From the NCBI RefSeq assembly GCF_018614585.1, contig NZ_JAGGOI010000006.1, positions 124,001-188,000 of the forward strand: a DNA stretch of 64,000 bases, in the 5' to 3' direction. Below are positions 1 through 7,501 of this stretch, piece after piece. Position 1 is the first letter of the stretch, and every line of letters begins with the position of its first letter. The position numbers and the translations under genes are program-made. The stretch comes from Streptomyces sp. ISL-1 (GTDB lineage: Bacteria; Actinomycetota; Actinomycetes; Streptomycetales; Streptomycetaceae). Under the pieces are notes generated by a model that saw only the letters and a list, made by a program, of their open reading frames with translations, was not told the origin of the DNA and did no database searches.

Positions 1-226
1 TCGGTCCCCAACTGGACCATCGGAGTGCGGTGAGGCGATTGTTGCCGTCCCCGCAGGCGAGCAAGAAGTCGCCGGGGCGTGTTTGTGACTTCGAGAAACA
101 GTCGACGGCCACGACGTGAGCGGGCGAGGGTGCCTCCACGGAAGCGGATGCCGGTACTGCTGTTGCCGCTGCGAGCGCTGTGGCAGCGCAGAGCACGACC
201 GCTGTTTTGAACTTGTATCTCTGCAT
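1..226 (-). CDS. Small secreted protein, 3' end cut by window edge
   Basis: Read by hand on the minus strand. An ATG at 226 opens a frame that stays open to base 1, so the C-terminus is outside the window. The start has a good ribosome site (GGGGAGCC about 6 nt upstream). The product begins MQRYKFKTAVVLCAATALAA, a basic n-region and hydrophobic core ending in an Ala-x-Ala-like site (PASAS), so it is a Sec signal peptide. The mature part shows a Cys, then FLLACGDG and LTALRWSSWG. That pattern resembles small secreted Streptomyces proteins of unknown function, with two Cys that could form a disulfide outside the cell. The family match is from memory. Coding character and export are clear, function is unknown. 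Confidence 0.7.
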   Translation of the reverse strand, partial: MQRYKFKTAVVLCAATALAAATAVPASASVEAPSPAHVVAVDCFSKSQTRPGDFLLACGDGNNRLTALRWSSWGP

Positions 227-659
227 GTCGGCTCCCCAGCTGCCTCTTTTCGAGCCCACGTGGCCCTGCGTGTACACCCGACGCGCGACGCGCTCTGCGG
301 TCTTCGCGTCAGGAACAGTCGTCGGTGGTGGTGGCGCTCTTCTTCCAGGGACTGGACTGTTCCTGAACCGACGCTACGGCCGAGCCCCGGGATGCACCAC
401 CCGAATGGGTGATAACCATGCAAATCAGGAAATGTCAACTTGCTCTGGGCGGATCACACCGCGTCTGCCGCACCCAATGCCGGAGGGCAACGGATCACGT
501 CAGCCGGATCGCAGCCGGCCGCCGCTACTCCAGGCCGGAAGCACTGAAGACCAGATCTGTGTCTGTGTGCCCCCGACCCCGAAGACTGGCGCAGACCGGA
601 ACCCGGGAGCGGCAGTGGGCGCTGTGGAACCCCGGTGTCGCGCCCGCAGGGCATGCGAA
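227..659. other. Intergenic region with a 12-bp perfect inverted repeat
   Basis: No convincing gene is visible; the open frames here have shadow-like composition. A perfect inverted repeat, TCAGGAACAGTC at 309-320 and GACTGTTCCTGA at 355-366, flanks a 34-nt spacer upstream of the secreted-protein gene. It could be a long-loop stem or a paired operator. A weaker repeat (ACCACCC GAAT GGGTGAT) lies near 391-410. The promoter of the leftmost gene must be in this stretch. Confidence 0.5.
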
Positions 660-1208
660 TCACGACTGCGCGGGAGGCGCGAAGGGATTCCCGGCAGGCG
701 CCCCACCATCCGCCTCTGCCCACGCCGGCGGGACAGGAGTCCAGTCCGGTCCCCGGTGATCCAGCCACCACTGGCCGATTGTGTGGAACTTTTCCTCGAA
801 CCTCCGATCCCGGCTGAGGAACCCGGTTATGGGTGCCGGCAGTTCGGTTCGGCGGCCGTTCGCCTCGTTGAGGACGATCGTCCTGCTCCCCATGAACGAC
901 TCGATCCGGATGGCCTGGACGTCGGACCACGGGATGACCCTGCGGCGCAATCTGTGCACGACGGCCGCCGAGGTCGTGAGGGTGATACCCAAGCGCGACG
1001 AGCAGACCAGGCCCACAAAAGGCGCGGCAACCCACAGGAGCAGGCCTGCGAAGAAGACCGGGTCGGACGGCCCCCCTTCCGCCCAGAGCAAGATCTGGAC
1101 GGCCGTGAAGATGACTGCGCCGGGCAAAACGGGCAGCACTCGTTGGAGAAGTGTCAACCGGTAACGGATGTGCTCCCGCGACAAGTCGGCCTGCGATTGG
1201 TTCGCCAT
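660..1208 (-). CDS. Membrane protein with bacterial PH-like domain
   Basis: About 182 residues from the ATG at 1208, which has a GGGGG-type site upstream (MANQSQADLS...). A longer frame upstream is arginine-rich and looks non-coding. Residues about 25-75 carry two hydrophobic spans (VLPVLPGAVIFTAVQILLW and FFAGLLLWVAAPFVGLV). They are followed by a bacterial PH-like segment: LGITLTTSAAVVHRLRRRVI, PWSDVQAIRIE, then a turn and strand with RTIVLNEANGRR. The C-terminus is proline-rich. Such proteins sit in the cytoplasmic membrane with the PH fold inside; the ligand is unknown. No operon partner is seen. Confidence 0.75.
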   Translation of the reverse strand: MANQSQADLSREHIRYRLTLLQRVLPVLPGAVIFTAVQILLWAEGGPSDPVFFAGLLLWVAAPFVGLVCSSRLGITLTTSAAVVHRLRRRVIPWSDVQAIRIESFMGSRTIVLNEANGRRTELPAPITGFLSRDRRFEEKFHTIGQWWLDHRGPDWTPVPPAWAEADGGAPAGNPFAPPAQS

Positions 1209-1459
1209 TCCATACCCCCACGGCACGATGCAGCCGTGGCTGCGCTTGATCGCCGATGCAGCTTGCCTGGCCGGAACCCTGCTGTCCAGATCCCCGACAG
1301 GAGCTCGGCGGACCGCGACAACCTCCGCTGGTCGTTCGGCTCTCCGGGCACGCCCCGCGCGGACCCGGCGGGCCCGCTGCCACCTGTCCATGACTCCGGT
1401 TACAACCTGGTCGGCCGCCCGTCGTCGCCGTCCCAGGGGTGCGCGACGTGTGGCCCGAG

Positions 1460-2101
1460 TCAGATGGAGCGCGGTGGTGACACGGTCCCGGCGGCGGCCG
1501 GTCGGAATTCGTCGCGGACGAGGTTGACGACCTGGTCGGCGATCGTGTCGAGGATGTCCGCCGCGGCGGTCTCGTCGCCGAGGACGAGGAAGTTCAGGGT
1601 CAGTCCGTCGGTCATGGCGGCCAGGTACCGGGCCAGCACGGACACGGGTATGCGGAGTTCGAACTTCATGCTGTGACAGAGCTGTTCGATGAGTTCGGTG
1701 TAGGTGTCGGAGTACAGCTCGTACTGCCGTCGTGCCAAATGCTCGAATCCCGGCTGGCGCAGGGCGTACTGCGTGAGTTCGTAAGTGAGCATGTGCTCCC
1801 CGGGGTTGGCGGACACATGGTCCCAGTAGGCCTGGAATCCCGCCCGGATGGTCTCCCGAAGGGTGGTCCTCGGCCGGATCGCCTCCTTCACCACCGTGAC
1901 GTAGTGATCGGTGATCGCCGCGATGACGGACTCGAGCAGCTCCTGCTTGGAGTCGAAGCAGTAGTGGAAGACGCTCAGTGAGACGCCCGCCTCGGCGGCG
2001 ATGGACCGCGTCGTCGTCCTGGAGACACCGTCTCGGGTCATCGCGCGGATCGCTGCCTCGATCAGCTGTCGGCGCCGCTCGGCCGACGGCATTCGTGCCA
2101 T
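1460..2101 (-). CDS. TetR/AcrR family transcriptional regulator
   Basis: 213 residues from the ATG at 2101. That start is preferred over one at 2131 because AAGGAAACGAC lies directly upstream. Residues 5-55 form the TetR DNA-binding domain: RRRQLIEAAIRAMTRDGVSR, TTTRSIAAEAGVSLSVFHYCF, DSKQELLESVI. The C-terminal helical domain is the ligand and dimer region (TYELTQYALRQPGFEHLARR is like the C-terminal domain of many actinobacterial repressors). It lies downstream of the hydrolase gene on the same strand but is separated by a very strong hairpin, so it is probably a separate unit. Ligand and targets cannot be read from sequence. Confidence 0.88.
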   Translation of the reverse strand: MARMPSAERRRQLIEAAIRAMTRDGVSRTTTRSIAAEAGVSLSVFHYCFDSKQELLESVIAAITDHYVTVVKEAIRPRTTLRETIRAGFQAYWDHVSANPGEHMLTYELTQYALRQPGFEHLARRQYELYSDTYTELIEQLCHSMKFELRIPVSVLARYLAAMTDGLTLNFLVLGDETAAADILDTIADQVVNLVRDEFRPAAAGTVSPPRSI

Positions 2102-2138
2102 GTCGTTTCCTTCGGTCTTGTGCCGTGCCAAGGAAGGC

Positions 2139-2185
2139 GGCCGGGGCCGGCCGGATCAGGAGAGTTGATCCGGCCGGCCCCGGCC
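2139..2185 (-). terminator. 20-bp perfect stem-loop terminator
   Basis: GGCCGGGGCCGGCCGGATCA at 2139-2158 pairs perfectly with 2166-2185 around a 7-nt loop. It lies just after the stop of the secreted hydrolase gene on the minus strand and before the TetR start. There is no U-tract, as is usual for Streptomyces terminators. Confidence 0.75.
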
Positions 2186-2207
2186 CTTGGCCACTCCAGC
2201 GGTGGCG

Positions 2208-4271
2208 TCAGCTGCTGTAGACGCCGACTTCGTGGAGGGAATAGCCCCAGCCGGTGCCGCGCTGCGTCCCGTGGACGCGTACGTAGCGGGCTGATGTTCC
2301 GGTGAACTGCGCCGTGTCCAGGCCGCCGTCGCCGGCGGTCGTGGACCACACGGACTGCCAGTTCGTGCCGTCGGTGGAGACCTCGATGCGGTATGCCTTC
2401 CCGTAGGCGCGCTCCCAGTTGAGGGTGACGCGCTTGATCAGGCTCGGGGCCCCGAGGTCGATCCGGAGCCACTGGTCGTCGCTCCAGTCGCTCGCCCAGC
2501 GAGTGTCCGCGTTGCCGTCCACGGCCCTGTCGGGTGCGTAGCTCGTGAACAGACTCCACTCCGACGAACTGGCCGAGGTGGACGAGCCTGCGGCAAGGTT
2601 CACCCCGGCCTTGTGGCTCTCGGAAGCCTTCCAGGTGTCGAGGTAGGACTCGGCGCCGCGGAAGAGGTCGTCCACAACGCCCTTGCCGCCGACGATCCGT
2701 ATGTCCTCCAGCCAGTCAGGGACCAGGCCGTAGTGCGCGGCGCCGTCGGTGTTGATGTCCCAAGTGCGCTCGCCGGTGGTCTGCTTGTCGATGACTGCGC
2801 TGCCGTCGGCGCTGCGGAAGGGGTAGCGCACCGGGTTCGGGGTGTCCGCGCCGCGGGGGCCCGGCCAGCCGCCCACGCCGTTCATGTCGGTGCCGTAGCC
2901 GTAGCCGACGTTGTACTTCTCGCGCAGCGCGTCCGTGCGCTTCGCCTCCTCGCTGAACCCCTCGGCGCCGTGCATGTACTGGGCGATGAAGCCGCCCAGA
3001 CGGTAGACCCGCTCGGTCCAGTTGAGGTCCATCCAGCTGTGCGAGGAGATCACACCGGGGTACGACTCGGACTCGAAGATGTCGAACGCCCGGCCCGCGG
3101 CCTTGACGCCCATATGGTCGATCTCCAGCATCATCTTGCGTTTCATCATGCCGCGCACGGCGTACTCGCCGAGTTCGGTGAGCCCGCGGGTGTTGCACTG
3201 CGCGTCGTTGGCGTACGACGGGACCTCAACGCCCGGCGGGAGTCTCTTCTCCGCCTGGGGCGCCGACGCGAGGCCGATGGGGTTGTCGTGCTGCGGGCCT
3301 GTGCACTTCTCGGTCTTCCAGAAGGTGCCGGTCGACAGGAACTGGCCGACGTTGATCGCCGTGCCGAGGGTGCCCGAGTCGAATCGGACCCCGCACAGTG
3401 CGTTGTCGAACTTGTGGCACAGGAACATGCTGCGTACGCCCAGCTTGTGCAGCTCGTCGAGGCCGCGGTCGATGTCGGCCTTGCTGCACTGGGCGATGTC
3501 GAGGATCTGCTTGCAGCCGAACGGCTCGGAGGTCTCGACCCCCAGAACGACGGCCAGCTTGCCCTGCTGGATGACCTCGCGGGCCTGCGCGGAGTCGGTG
3601 ACGATCCTGAACCAGCCCTTGCCGGGGCCGCCGTACATCTTGTCGATGAAGGCCTGCATGTCGTACGTCTTCTGCGCCTGCAGGCGGATGGAGGTCATCT
3701 CGTCGCAGCTGCGGTCCTTGAAGAAGTAGACCGAGCAGATCACGCCGTTGGTGACGAGGTCGTTGACCAGCACCCGCTGACCGCCGCGCCAGGCCCGTTC
3801 GACCCAGGCGTAGTAGTTCTGCTGGTGGGTCAACGAGTCATGGGCCGGCCAGTCCTTGAACGTCGGCCATCCGTTGGGGTCGTGCCTGCCGTCGCCACCT
3901 TTGGTGATGAAGTCGAAGATCGCGAGCGAGCCGTCGGGGTAGTGCTCGGGGCAGTCCTTGAGCGCGTCGGCGATACCCAGTTCGGAGAACGTCTTGCCGC
4001 AGATGAGCCGGCCGCCGAAGGCTTCGTTGGACATCAGGTGGTTGTGTGCGTCGACGAAGCCCCGTACCTGTCCCTGGGAGTCGGTCCCCTTGAAGGGCTC
4101 GCCCGTGACATTGATCTGGGAGTCGGGCGCGGGCCGCGCGGGCGGGGTCCACCAGTCGGACTCAGCCGATGAGCTGGGCGCTGGGCCCAGGACCATGGCC
4201 ACCACGGTGAGGAGCAACGACAGAACCGCGATGGGCCTGCGTTTGCGGTGCGAGTGTCGAGTCATGGGCAT
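2208..4271 (-). CDS. Secreted M19/amidohydrolase-like protein with C-terminal discoidin (F5/8 type C) domain
   Basis: 687 residues from the ATG at 4271 (AAGG 7 nt upstream; a GTG at 4274 is also possible). A Sec signal peptide is clear: RKRRPIAVLSLLLTVVAMVL ending at SSSAES. The central domain (about 65-530) carries metal-dependent hydrolase motifs like membrane dipeptidases: FVDAHNH, GVETSEPFG, EIDHMGVKAAG, ISSHSWMD and YGTDMNGVGG. Several Cys suggest extracellular disulfides. Residues about 545-687 form an F5/8 type C (CBM32-like) domain with APDRAVDGNADTRWAS, WLRIDLGAP and VRVHGTQRGTGWGYSLHEV. This domain normally binds carbohydrate or surface ligands, so the enzyme may be tethered to a polymer. 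The substrate is unknown: dipeptide, amide or lactone are all possible. Confidence 0.8.
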   Translation of the reverse strand: MPMTRHSHRKRRPIAVLSLLLTVVAMVLGPAPSSSAESDWWTPPARPAPDSQINVTGEPFKGTDSQGQVRGFVDAHNHLMSNEAFGGRLICGKTFSELGIADALKDCPEHYPDGSLAIFDFITKGGDGRHDPNGWPTFKDWPAHDSLTHQQNYYAWVERAWRGGQRVLVNDLVTNGVICSVYFFKDRSCDEMTSIRLQAQKTYDMQAFIDKMYGGPGKGWFRIVTDSAQAREVIQQGKLAVVLGVETSEPFGCKQILDIAQCSKADIDRGLDELHKLGVRSMFLCHKFDNALCGVRFDSGTLGTAINVGQFLSTGTFWKTEKCTGPQHDNPIGLASAPQAEKRLPPGVEVPSYANDAQCNTRGLTELGEYAVRGMMKRKMMLEIDHMGVKAAGRAFDIFESESYPGVISSHSWMDLNWTERVYRLGGFIAQYMHGAEGFSEEAKRTDALREKYNVGYGYGTDMNGVGGWPGPRGADTPNPVRYPFRSADGSAVIDKQTTGERTWDINTDGAAHYGLVPDWLEDIRIVGGKGVVDDLFRGAESYLDTWKASESHKAGVNLAAGSSTSASSSEWSLFTSYAPDRAVDGNADTRWASDWSDDQWLRIDLGAPSLIKRVTLNWERAYGKAYRIEVSTDGTNWQSVWSTTAGDGGLDTAQFTGTSARYVRVHGTQRGTGWGYSLHEVGVYSS

Positions 4272-4376
4272 CACTCAGCCTTCGGTGAGCGGATGGTGGG
4301 GGGTGAGGAGCCGATGCCGCCCGCGGCCACGTCCGTCCCGGCGATGGGTTGTCATGCCCGCGCAAGCAATGCGATG

Positions 4377-4405
4377 AGAATCGCGACTATCACACTCGGA
4401 GTCAA
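4377..4405 (-). promoter_or_regulatory. Candidate promoter for the secreted hydrolase
   Basis: On the minus strand TTGACT (4405-4400) and GATTCT (4382-4377) are separated by exactly 17 nt, about 105 nt before the hydrolase start. The -35 is close to consensus and the -10 is moderate. It is the best match in this intergenic region. No other gene is seen between 4275 and 4521. Confidence 0.35.
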
Positions 4406-4521
4406 TAGTCCGGGACGGCTGACCTGATGACTCGACGGATCCGCCGAACTCGTCGGGTGGGACGCGTCAGAGCCCAAGAAATGCGACCGGCTCCCTGCGG
4501 GTTGCCATCGTGAGGCAGCGG

Positions 4522-5005
4522 TCAGCTGCCGGCGGCAGGGAGGCGTACGGAGGCGGGCGCCGGGGCGTTGTCCTCGATGTAGGTGCCGCCGCGGTGGGCG
4601 GTGACGATGTCGTAGACGATGGCGAGGCCGAGTCCGCTGCCGCCAGTGTCTCCGGCGCGGGAGTCGTCCGGGCGGGTGAAGCGGTCAAGGACGCGGCGCC
4701 GGTCGGCCTGAGGGATCCCATGTCCGTCGTCGGCGGCGACCGGTTCCGCGATGCCGTCGACGGTCGAGAGGCGGACTTCGATCCGGCTGGTCGCGTGGCG
4801 GGCGGCGTTGTCGAGGAGATTGCGTACGGTCCGCGAGAGGGCGTCGGTGCCGCCGTCCACCCGCGCTGCGCCGACCGCACGTTCGTCGATGACGAGGGAG
4901 GTTGCCCGGCGCGCGCGGCTGCTCCCCGGGAGGCACGCACCCGGTGCGGGGATCAGTCCCGGGGGCTCTCGCCCTGGGCCACCTCGATGCTCGTACGGAG
5001 GTCAC
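4522..5005 (-). pseudogene. Decayed sensor histidine kinase (C-terminal remnant)
   Basis: The minus strand keeps the ATP-binding end of a two-component kinase. LVIDERAVGAARVDGG leads to RTVRNLLDNAARHA (N-box), then DDGHGIPQADRRRVLDRFTR (G1/F region) and GGSGLGLAIVYDIV (G2). The same frame read upstream gives ASDLRTSIEVAQGESPRD, then an in-frame TGA at about 4950. This resembles the stretch after the phosphoacceptor box (LRTxLEVAL). The His box and sensor are gone and the upstream flank is a tandem repeat. A GTG at 4860 could still start a 112-residue ATPase fragment, but it would lack the phosphorylatable His. No response regulator gene is adjacent. Confidence 0.7.
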
Positions 5006-5010
5006 TGGCA

Positions 5011-5203
5011 GCCTCGGCCGGTTGTGACCGCGGTCGCCGGGTCCGCGGCGCCGGCAGGTTGTGACCGCGGTCGCCGGTCCGCAGTCTCGGCCGTTGCGAC
5101 TGTGGTCGCCGGTCCGTAGCGCCGGCCAGTTGCGACTGGGGTCGCTCGCCGGTCCGCAGCCTCGGCCGGTTGCGACTGCGGTTGCCGGTCCGCGGCGCCG
5201 GCC
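5011..5203. repeat. Tandem repeat, about 5.3 units of 35-40 bp in alternating types
   Basis: Unit boundaries read by eye: 5011-5047, 5048-5083, 5084-5118, 5119-5158, 5159-5194, and a partial copy 5195-5203. The core is GTTGYGACYGYGGTYGCCGGTCCG. Unit starts alternate between GYCTCGGCCG (units 1, 3, 5) and GCGCCGGC (units 2, 4, 6), so the true period is a dimer of about 72 bp. Unit 4 carries a 4-bp insertion. The array fills the gap between the kinase remnant and the sbnA-like gene and abuts its stop codon. Confidence 0.85.
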
Positions 5204-5204
5204 G

Positions 5205-6218
5205 CTAGCCCGACCGGGTCGGTGGCGAGGAGGAGCCCGCCCAGGAACCGGCGGCCACCTCGTCGGAGTCGAGCACGTCGTCGCCGTAGAGATCCTGCAG
5301 CCAGTTGGCCTGGTAAATGGTGTCGAGGTAGCGATCGCCCAGGTCCGGGGCGATGGCTACCGCGGTGAGTTCACGCCCCTCATGCTGGGCCAACCAGTCC
5401 ATCGCGCCGCTGACCACGGTGCCGGTGGAGCCGCCGAACAGGAATCCGCGCCTGGCCAGCCGGTGGCAGGTACGGATGGTGTCCGCCTCCTCGACGCGTA
5501 TCACCTCATCCACATACGACTCGTCGAGCAGCGGTGGACGGATGCTCATGCCGAGGCCGGGAATCATCCGGCGGCCGGGCGCACCGCCGAAGGCCACCGA
5601 ACCGACGCTGTCGATTGCGACAATCCGCACCGGCCGGTGCCAGTCCCGGAAGTAGCGCGCGCAGCCCATCAGGGTCCCGGTGGTGCCGGCTCCGACGAAC
5701 AGCACGTCCAGTCCCGGAAACAGGCGGGCGATCTCCGGTGCCGTCTTGCGGTAGTGCGCCTTCCAGTTGCCCGGATTGGTGTACTGACTGAGCCATACGT
5801 ATCGGTCGTCGGACGCGCACAGCGCACGGACGTAGTCGATCCGCGCGCCGAGGAAGCCGCCGTTGGCCTCCTGTCCGGAGATGATGTGCACCTGGCTGCC
5901 CAACGCCTCCATCATCAGCCTGGTCGACAGGTTGCAGCGGGAGTCCGTCACGCACAGGAATCGGTAGCCCTTGCTCGCCGCAATCATGCTCAGCGCCACG
6001 CCGAGGTTTCCGGACGAGGACTCGACCAGGATCGATTCCGGCGTCAGGTCCCCATCCCGCTCAGCGGTCTCCACCATCTCGGTCGCGGCCTTCAGTTTGA
6101 TCGAGCCGGCGAAGTTGAAGCCCTCACATTTGAGGAAGAGGGACTGCCCGAAGATAGGCCGGAGGTCGACATAGAGCTCCGCTTCGTTGAAAGAGTATGG
6201 AACGGATATGACGGGCAC
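5205..6218 (-). CDS. sbnA: SbnA-like synthase for 2,3-diaminopropionate
   Basis: 337 residues from a GTG at 6218, with GAGGAGG 8 nt upstream. This is a PLP-dependent cysteine-synthase-fold enzyme. SbnA joins O-phospho-L-serine and L-glutamate to give N-(1-amino-1-carboxy-2-ethyl)-glutamate, the first step to L-Dap. FNFAGSIKLKAA holds the PLP lysine, SSSGNLGVALSMIA is the Asn loop, and GAGTTGTLMG binds the PLP phosphate. The C-terminus (WAGSSSPPTRSG) is unconserved and runs up to the repeat array. It is the last gene of the minus-strand cluster and pairs with the SbnB-like gene upstream. A plain cysteine synthase is the alternative, but the SbnB partner makes the Dap role strong. Confidence 0.88.
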   Translation of the reverse strand: MPVISVPYSFNEAELYVDLRPIFGQSLFLKCEGFNFAGSIKLKAATEMVETAERDGDLTPESILVESSSGNLGVALSMIAASKGYRFLCVTDSRCNLSTRLMMEALGSQVHIISGQEANGGFLGARIDYVRALCASDDRYVWLSQYTNPGNWKAHYRKTAPEIARLFPGLDVLFVGAGTTGTLMGCARYFRDWHRPVRIVAIDSVGSVAFGGAPGRRMIPGLGMSIRPPLLDESYVDEVIRVEEADTIRTCHRLARRGFLFGGSTGTVVSGAMDWLAQHEGRELTAVAIAPDLGDRYLDTIYQANWLQDLYGDDVLDSDEVAAGSWAGSSSPPTRSG

Positions 6219-6397
6219 GGTGGCCTCCTCATCTGCAGCAGAGCACTTTCGGAACGTCCATCCGACCGTGGGCCGGCTTCTCGCTTTTTGGGGCGGGAGC
6301 CTCGGTCCAGCCAGGGCCGGACGGTCAGCCCTGCGTCAGCGTCCGCGGTGTAGTGCGCCCAGATCTGCGGCGACTTGACCGGTGATCTCTTCTTGGA

Positions 6398-7468
6398 TTA
6401 GTCCTGCATAAGCCTCCTGGGCTCTTGGCCGGCGCTCCCGTACCGGCTCAGTTCGTGGAAGAAGTCGTCGATGACGTGCAACTCTCCGGAGCGGGCCACC
6501 TCGTCGTAGACCCACTTGCCTACCGCGAGGTCCAGCACGCCGAGGCCGAAGGGCGAGAACACCAGCGGGCGGTCCGCCGGCACCGTCACCCGCCCGGCCA
6601 TCGCGTCGTCCAACGTGCCGTCCAGGAAGTCCCGGTTGCCCGTGAGCTGCTCGGCCAGATGCGTCGAGGTGTTGGCCTTGAGGCAGTGCTCGACGTCATC
6701 GACGATGTTGGTCGAAGCGAGCACGACCTCCGGCGCGAGGTCGCGCAGCGACACGTGCAGCACCAACGGATTGTGTGCGAACCACGACACGTCGCTCACA
6801 TGCGGCTGACCGGCGACGGTGGCGAAGACCACCAGGTCGCTGAGGCGGATCAACTCCTCGGAGCTGTCGTGCACGGTGATCCGGCCGGGAGTGCCCGACT
6901 GCTCCAGGTAACAGCGGAAGCCGGCCGCGCTGTCGGCGGAGACGTCGTGCACGCCGATCTCGTCGAAGGACCAGCCGGTGCCGGTCAGGAACGTGTGGAT
7001 GTAGCGGGCGATCAGGCCCGTCCCGAAGAACCCGACGCGCTTCGGCCGCGACCGGCCGCGGCTGAGGCATTCGGCCGCCGACGCCGCCAACGCGGCCGTC
7101 CTGGTGGCGCTGATGATCGAGCTCTCCAGACAGGCGAACGGGTAGCCGGTGTCATGGTCGTTGAGGATCAGCACTGCTGAGGCTCTTGGGATGCCGGCCG
7201 TCACGTTCTCCGGAAAGCTGGAGATCCACTTCAGGCCGTCCACCCGCACCTCCCCGCCGATCGAGGCGGGCAACGCGATGATCCGGGAGGACGGGCGGTC
7301 GGGGAAGCGCAGGAAGTAGGACGGCGGGTTCACCGAATGGCCGGCGCTGTGCAGCCGGTAGGTGGCCTCGACCAACTCCACGATCTCCTTCTCGCGTCCA
7401 TGCAGGACGCGTTGAACCTGGGCACCGGAGACCACCGCGAACGGTGGCACAGTGATCGGCTCGGACAT
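6398..7468 (-). CDS. sbnB: SbnB-like dehydrogenase for 2,3-diaminopropionate
   Basis: 356 residues, of the ornithine cyclodeaminase/mu-crystallin family. SbnB oxidatively cleaves the SbnA product with NAD to release L-2,3-diaminopropionate and 2-oxoglutarate. Visible motifs are VDGLKWISSFPENV in the N-terminal substrate domain, SATRTAALAASAAECLSR, and the Rossmann loop RVGFFGTGLIARYI, followed by a pattern typical of the family (FATVAGQPHVSD, HVSLRDLAPEVVL, NIVDDVEHCLKA). The family relation is from memory of SbnB in staphyloferrin B and of Dap enzymes in other antibiotic clusters. It follows the dioxygenase gene after 33 nt and precedes sbnA by 179 nt. Confidence 0.88.
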   Translation of the reverse strand: MSEPITVPPFAVVSGAQVQRVLHGREKEIVELVEATYRLHSAGHSVNPPSYFLRFPDRPSSRIIALPASIGGEVRVDGLKWISSFPENVTAGIPRASAVLILNDHDTGYPFACLESSIISATRTAALAASAAECLSRGRSRPKRVGFFGTGLIARYIHTFLTGTGWSFDEIGVHDVSADSAAGFRCYLEQSGTPGRITVHDSSEELIRLSDLVVFATVAGQPHVSDVSWFAHNPLVLHVSLRDLAPEVVLASTNIVDDVEHCLKANTSTHLAEQLTGNRDFLDGTLDDAMAGRVTVPADRPLVFSPFGLGVLDLAVGKWVYDEVARSGELHVIDDFFHELSRYGSAGQEPRRLMQD

Positions 7469-7501
7469 TGCGGACTCCGTAGCGGTGGAAGGGACGGTGG
7501 G

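Noticed and set aside
454-1383. Long minus-strand frame (309 codons) over the PH-domain gene
   Set aside because: Arg/Pro/Gly-rich with no domain; it is the other frame of the 182-residue membrane protein.
5011-5203. CRISPR array or attachment site
   Set aside because: Units are contiguous without unique spacers, and no tRNA or integrase gene is near.
5061-6353. 430-codon plus-strand frame over the repeat array and sbnA
   Set aside because: It begins inside the tandem repeat and continues antisense to an intact PLP enzyme; composition is that of a shadow frame.
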